Source of the DNA: Elysia chlorotica
Taxonomy: Eukaryota; Mollusca; Gastropoda; Plakobranchidae
Reading direction: 5' to 3'
Length of the DNA: 64,000 nucleotides
Assembly: GCA_003991915.1 (NCBI GenBank)
Contig: RQTK01001091.1
Span: 5,200-69,199 of the forward strand
Positions 61,542-64,000 of this stretch are shown piece after piece. A model generated the notes under the pieces. It worked only from the letters and a program-made list of their open reading frames with translations, was not told the DNA's origin and searched no databases. Numbering within the stretch: position 1 is the first letter of the stretch; each line of letters opens with the position of its first letter. Made by a program: the position numbers and the translations under genes.

Positions 61542-63749
61542 TTGTGTTGCACATGTAGTTCTTTTTTCAATGTTTCAGACCTCACTATAGCAATACCAGT
61601 GTGACCTTTTTTGCTTACAAAAAAGTTTCTATTCTCATCTGATCTGAGACATTCTCTCCCTGTATCATGGCTCTATACAATGGTAACTCATTTTTCTTCT
61701 CCTTTTCAAATATGCCATATCTTTAGTACAAGACACACGATTTCATCAAAGGATTCTAAATAATTTGTAAGAGGCAACGCAAACCCAACTACAGGAATTT
61801 CTTTTTTTTTTTTTCATTAAACCCCATTTTTGCAACTTGCATTCTATATTTCAGTAACATTCTCTGCCTATATATTTAAGACTATACCTTTTATTTAAAA
61901 CTATGTAAAAGTTTAACTGTGATATAAAAGCCTGATAATGTCCCTCAATGTTACAGCTCTTTGAACCTGAAATTACTAAATGAAATGATTTCAGTTTATA
62001 CAATCATGTTTAGGTGCACTTGGCAAGTTTGGAGCTTTTATTCATTTAAATCAAGAGTATACTTCTCTACAAAAAAGTCATTTGGTACAGGCGAAATCAT
62101 TGATATTCTTATTTCAAATTAGTTCTACAGCTCTTAATCCGTCTCTATTTAAAGAAAAAATAACTTAGGAGCTATAGTGGTTGGCAAAGACAAATAAGTA
62201 AAAATAGTTGTGCTCCTGAACTCAATGAATGACAGCTTTAGGTTTGCAGACTAATCAAATGAGACTTTTATTTACCTGATTCAAACACAAAAAAGCCTGT
62301 AAGTTTTGCTATATTTCTACAAATATTTAAGTATAGTTAAGAAATAAATCTGTAGAACATCAGTCGTTTATTTATTATGTTGTTACTCACATGGTGACCA
62401 TCAAAAAGGCACATTCTGACATGACGATCGAGCACCTCAATACCTAACAAAACGGAAAAAAAAAGAAAGAAAAAATGAGTCAATTTTATAATAATTTGGT
62501 TTCAATAGGAAATGAGGAAATGTAAAAAAATTTTAAAAAGTCATTGCTTAATAATATTTCTATTGAACTCAATAACATTTCTACTCTCACCAGATAAAGT
62601 AATAGAAGATGAGTGCAATAATGTGCATTTTATAAATAGATTATTCTGTATAAATCAAATCCCGCACAATATGTTAAAACAGAACAATGAAACCAAAGAA
62701 AATCATGAATTTCTTTTGTGTCTGGGTGGTTTGTTTAATTTTTTTATATTATTAAACAAACCATCCTAGATAATTTGTTTATGCTGATAGACTAACATCA
62801 CAAGCAAGAGAGATAATACCTGCTCCAGGTGGGGGAATCTGCAGCCCAGACACAAGTGTTACCACCCTTTCTATACGCGTAGGTCTTGGTCGAAGCTGGA
62901 GAAAAACAATGTTTCAATCAGGACCGGGCACTTTCCAGCATATTTATAGGGGATTCAATGGGAAATTTTGTAGCGATAAAATAATCAATGACTTGATAGA
63001 AATCACATGATATTTACAAGGACATCAAGAAGTTTAAGCTAATGGTACACTTATTTTTATGGAGGTTGGTAGGTTTTCTTTTTTTCGTTTTGTTTTTCAA
63101 ATTAGCACTTGGCAAAAAAATAAAGAAAGCAAAACATTAACAAGATCATCTTACACAATTTGATTGTGCTGTACCTCATAGTAAAAAAAAATCTTCTTTT
63201 TTTCAAAACCTGTTGTATGTATGGAGACTTTTTATCCCTTAAAGATAGTACTGAGGATGAGTATACAAGACCAGAATAATAAATGTGCCATTGTCTATGT
63301 TGACTTATTTCCTAAGATAGAAAAAAAAGGGAATCTTAAGAAAAAAAAGGTATTGAATTATCGATTTGTGGCCCACTCTCTTTTCGTTTTTACCTAAAAG
63401 ATGAGACATGAACCAGACTCGAAATATATTTTCCAGAGAGGAAGATACAGCAGAGGCATCAAGTATTTTTTTTTCTCCATTATTTTCATAAACATTTTAG
63501 ATGAACTGATGCAACAAAAGCTTGAATTTCATTTTAATTGAGTTTTCAAGTCAAGATAACAAGATTGGTTCGAAATATAATACAGACAATTCCATATTTC
63601 TTATTCTTAAAAAGAGAAACTTAAACTATAAATAATAATTTTTTCAAAGTTTACCTTATTTGTTGCTGGGTTGAAAAACAGATCTCGATAGGAAAGATTT
63701 GAATTGCTAAGTTTGGGTGTCAAATAGCTTGCCATTCGAAAGGTGTCAC
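46678..63749 (-). CDS. NPHP1: Nephrocystin-1 (NPHP1), C-terminal 14 coding exons
   Basis: Nephrocystin-1 is a scaffold of the ciliary transition zone and of cell junctions that works with NPHP4 and RPGRIP1L. Exons on the minus strand (63655-63749, 62820-62895, 62391-62443, 61350-61424, 61007-61079, 60441-60478, 58361-58520, 54393-54492, 53581-53693, 53250-53323, 52748-52792, 47710-47826, 47044-47199, 46678-46692) all have AG acceptors and GT donors. They join in one frame into 395 codons and TGA, entering in phase 1. The product matches the C-terminal nephrocystin homology domain of vertebrate NPHP1 (SYLTPKLSNSNLSYRDL, PRPTRIERVVTL, GGTPYEKGVEVDPSISRR, LYRQCLCDVLLRDRL). The N-terminal coiled coil and SH3 domain lie beyond the window. 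Introns hold a LINE fragment, microsatellites and candidate micro-exons. Identification is by recalled vertebrate sequence. Confidence 0.95.
47044..47199 (-). CDS. NPHP1: NPHP1 penultimate coding exon
   Basis: 52 codons, acceptor GGTTTCAG, donor ATA|GTGAGT. It encodes GKGALAALLSADFKWEPLDL, matching vertebrate [20 protein letters not shown], then GEMSFNIIGSHCLQRAI. Without splicing the frame would close after four more codons (VSFY). Confidence 0.93.
47710..47826 (-). CDS. NPHP1: NPHP1 exon
   Basis: 39 codons, phase 0 on both sides, acceptor TGTTCCCAG, donor GAG|GTGAGT. It encodes RDEEFMKELFRVSYMESVYP and VSHLASLPVFRMGDQENQE. The vertebrate protein has [20 protein letters not shown] followed by LPPFRW-EEE here. 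Confidence 0.95.
49083..49166. repeat. (GA)n/(GACA)n microsatellite
   Basis: GA-rich array in an NPHP1 intron. On the transcript strand it is a long pyrimidine tract. Confidence 0.93.
49216..49269 (-). CDS. NPHP1: Candidate 54-nt NPHP1 exon
   Basis: On the minus strand a TTTCGGCAG acceptor with a poor pyrimidine tract, 18 stop-free codons VMYPYEAEEEELDKTTIF and a TTT|GTAGGC donor, in the phase-0 intron between 52748 and 47826. The acidic YPYEAEEEEL peptide looks protein-like but has no vertebrate NPHP1 counterpart. A (GA)n array lies about 50 bp beyond the donor. Real cassette exon or accident is undecided. Confidence 0.35.
50032..50101. repeat. (ATG)n microsatellite
   Basis: About 23 perfect ATG/GAT triplets in the same NPHP1 intron as the LINE fragment, whose own tail is a short array of the same triplet. 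Confidence 0.97.
50637..50660 (-). CDS. NPHP1: Candidate 24-nt NPHP1 micro-exon
   Basis: On the minus strand a TTTTTTTAG acceptor, eight codons ARFGLNPM and a ATG|GTAATT donor. It lies in the phase-0 intron between the exons at 52748 and 47826 and would be frame-neutral. There is no counterpart in vertebrate NPHP1, where the flanking exons join without gap. Either a skipped alternative micro-exon or a chance match. Confidence 0.35.
50871..51287 (+). mobile_element. 5'-truncated non-LTR retrotransposon (LINE, RTE-like 3' end)
   Basis: It encodes the C-terminal region of an endonuclease/reverse transcriptase ORF (50872-51276): LMYGCEAWVMTK, RKLDATEMWFWRRML, RIRKRQASFVGHVIRRE, KRGRGRQREKLLDSL and a stop in the 3' repeat. 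The motifs YGCEtW, FGHV-R and GKRGRGR are typical of RT C-termini in invertebrate LINEs. The element ends ACCTGATGATGATGATG, the short tandem-repeat tail known from RTE-type elements. ATATTGTTTATA(C/T)AT flanks it at 50856-50870 and 51288-51302, a 15-bp target-site duplication. It sits antisense in an NPHP1 intron and is probably inactive because the 5' part is missing. Confidence 0.85.
51818..51845. repeat. (AG)n(G)n tract
   Basis: Short AG run followed by a run of G residues in an NPHP1 intron. Confidence 0.85.
52748..52792 (-). CDS. NPHP1: NPHP1 45-nt exon
   Basis: 15 codons, phase 0 on both sides, acceptor TTTTATAG, donor CGG|GTAATT. It encodes TTWYEKLRNIKRTER. Joined directly to the exon at 47826 it gives KRTER-RDEEF, which aligns without gap to vertebrate KRSEKRDKEF. 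Confidence 0.9.
53250..53323 (-). CDS. NPHP1: NPHP1 exon
   Basis: Acceptor ACAATCAAG, donor AGA|GTAAGT. It encodes LIHSPMLKGFPQTADIPDLM and RLFR, matching [24 protein letters not shown] in part, and ends in phase 0. Confidence 0.94.
53581..53693 (-). CDS. NPHP1: NPHP1 exon with LYRQ...DVLL motif
   Basis: Acceptor GCTATTTAAG, donor CACAG|GTTAGA. It encodes TLPDTIVGTTCLLKLMSLYR and QCLCDVLLRDRLDLTST. Vertebrate NPHP1 has LPETLIG...FYRQILGDVLLKDRMSL here. Confidence 0.95.
54393..54492 (-). CDS. NPHP1: NPHP1 exon
   Basis: Acceptor TTATCTCTACAG, donor ATGGA|GTGAGC. It encodes TSNALVSLISGNKQPRLVMR and VSTPKQQHKELM, parallel to the vertebrate RRQPQLLVKLRSL region, and leaves in phase 2. Confidence 0.92.
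54493..58360 (-). other. Long NPHP1 intron, no internal feature recognised
   Basis: 3.9 kb of AT-rich intron between the exons ending at 58361 and starting at 54492. The vertebrate protein has no extra segment here, and I found no credible exon or transposon. A C/CA-rich tract lies at about 58023-58053. Confidence 0.6.
58361..58520 (-). CDS. NPHP1: NPHP1 exon with GGTPYEKG motif
   Basis: The longest visible exon, 160 nt, acceptor CTTATAAAG, donor CGCA|GTAAGT, entering phase 0 and leaving phase 1. It encodes SSKEKGEFSCGWTLMHLLDE and HGGTPYEKGVEVDPSISRR. The last block is almost identical to vertebrate NPHP1 and anchors the gene call. Confidence 0.96.
59245..59259 (-). CDS. NPHP1: Candidate 15-nt NPHP1 micro-exon
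   Basis: On the minus strand a pyrimidine-rich TCTTTTCACTAG acceptor, ATTGAAGGTCTACAG and a strong CAG|GTATGA donor lie in the phase-0 intron between the exons at 60441 and 58520. The insert would add IEGLQ without breaking frame. The vertebrate protein aligns without these residues, so if real it is an alternative or lineage-specific micro-exon. A chance AG-N15-GT match is possible. Confidence 0.35.
60441..60478 (-). CDS. NPHP1: NPHP1 short exon (38 nt)
   Basis: Acceptor ACTCTCCTCAG, donor ACT|GTGAGT. It completes a Gly codon and encodes LLCELCVTYCRT, matching ILFELGISYIRN of the vertebrate protein. It ends in phase 0. Confidence 0.9.
61007..61079 (-). CDS. NPHP1: NPHP1 exon
   Basis: Acceptor TTTGTTCAG, donor ATTG|GTCTGT (weak beyond GT), leaving in phase 1. 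It encodes TSEQMDPHSHAEIFVRTN and DTKDNI. It is one of the less conserved exons, but phase and position fit. Confidence 0.85.
61350..61424 (-). CDS. NPHP1: NPHP1 exon
   Basis: 25 codons, phase 0 at both ends, acceptor CTTTTCAG, donor AAG|GTAAAT. It encodes ILSNIHSVKVGSVDKSQ and RSWAFTTK. The conserved SNIH and W-F residues align with vertebrate NPHP1. A (TTG)n microsatellite starts 25 bp upstream of the acceptor on the transcript. Confidence 0.93.
61449..61541. repeat. (TTG)n microsatellite
   Basis: About 31 perfect TTG triplets (CAA on the NPHP1 strand) directly upstream of the exon at 61424. It translates to poly-Leu, poly-Thr or poly-Asn, all artefacts. Confidence 0.97.
62391..62443 (-). 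CDS. NPHP1: NPHP1 exon
   Basis: Acceptor TTTGTTAG, donor CAT|GTGAGT. It encodes IEVLDRHVRMCLFDGHH after completing a Gly codon. The vertebrate equivalent has VLSRHVRLCLFDG. Confidence 0.95.
62820..62895 (-). CDS. NPHP1: NPHP1 exon
   Basis: Acceptor TTCTCCAG, donor GCAG|GTATTA, leaving in phase 1. It encodes LRPRPTRIERVVTLVSGLQ and IPPPGA, parallel to vertebrate LFPRPTR...PLPGIG. Confidence 0.95.
63655..63749 (-). CDS. NPHP1: NPHP1 exon (first visible)
   Basis: Acceptor TGTCTCCAG, donor AAG|GTAAAC. It enters in phase 1 and leaves in phase 0. It encodes DTFRMASYLTPKLSNSNLS and YRDLFFNPATNK, matching the SYLTPKLSQSNLSFKDL stretch of vertebrate NPHP1. Confidence 0.95.
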
Positions 63750-64000
63750 CTGGAGACAAAAATCATTCCTGCTTATAAAGTTAACTGTGCTATACAAAGA
63801 GAGTTGTATTATGAAAAGTTTTTAGTGGTTCTCTCGAAAAGAATTAAAAATGACTAAAAATTGAATGTTTAGAGGCCACAAAAGTGAGGATGTTGAAAGA
63901 TACTTAAGCATTATTAGCATACTTGGGGATCATTCCATAGAAACATTGAAGCACATGTTTGAGAGTTATTATTTTTCACAAAAATTACTAAAGATAGACA
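63750..64000 (-). other. NPHP1 intron running off the window
   Basis: No exon was recognised between the first visible NPHP1 exon and the right edge. The N-terminal two-fifths or so of the protein must lie further right. Confidence 0.6.

Noticed and set aside
46678..63749. NPHP4 as the identity of the minus-strand gene
   Set aside because: GGTPYEKGVEVDPSISRR, LYRQ..DVLL and the ALxALLSxD..EPxDL end match nephrocystin-1, not nephrocystin-4.

Overview
The window is eukaryotic, AT-rich and intron-dense. It most probably comes from a lophotrochozoan invertebrate, and a mollusc (gastropod) is the best guess. The reasons are two spliced animal genes with GT-AG introns, vertebrate-like exon content for FUT8 and NPHP1, abundant (GA)n, (GATA)n and (CAA)n microsatellites, decayed Ty3/Gypsy, hAT and RTE-like elements, and a tRNA-derived SINE family. 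The species cannot be fixed from the sequence alone. There is no sign of bacterial, plasmid or phage organisation.

Layout. 1-5.4 kb is a transposon graveyard: a decayed Ty3/Gypsy pol 3' half, a 24-bp minisatellite directly behind it, an inverted-repeat (foldback-like) block, a broken hAT transposase gene with a recognisable left terminus, and a 104-bp hairpin element. 5.4-34.6 kb has no recognisable exons. It contains two separate tandem duplications (13.58-17.73 kb and 22.60-27.36 kb), the first interrupted in its second copy by a 1.28-kb insertion flanked by a 9-bp target duplication, plus SINE copies, many microsatellites and a GC-richer block at about 32.2 kb.

34,632-37,380 (+) carries the last four coding exons of FUT8, the alpha-1,6-fucosyltransferase that adds core fucose to N-glycans in the Golgi. 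Its upstream exons are not visible in the window, so the intron on the left is probably longer than 34 kb. 37.4-46.7 kb is the FUT8 3' UTR and intergenic DNA, with two SINE copies.

46,678-63,749 (-) carries the C-terminal 14 coding exons of NPHP1 (nephrocystin-1, ciliary transition zone). They join in phase across 13 introns into 395 codons plus a stop, and the 5' part lies beyond the right edge. FUT8 and NPHP1 are therefore convergent (tail to tail). Three further in-phase, stop-free candidate micro-exons (15, 24 and 54 nt) sit in NPHP1 introns at places where the vertebrate protein has no matching residues. One intron also holds a 5'-truncated LINE with a 15-bp target duplication. The two genes have no known direct functional link, and I see no operon-like or gene-cluster logic.
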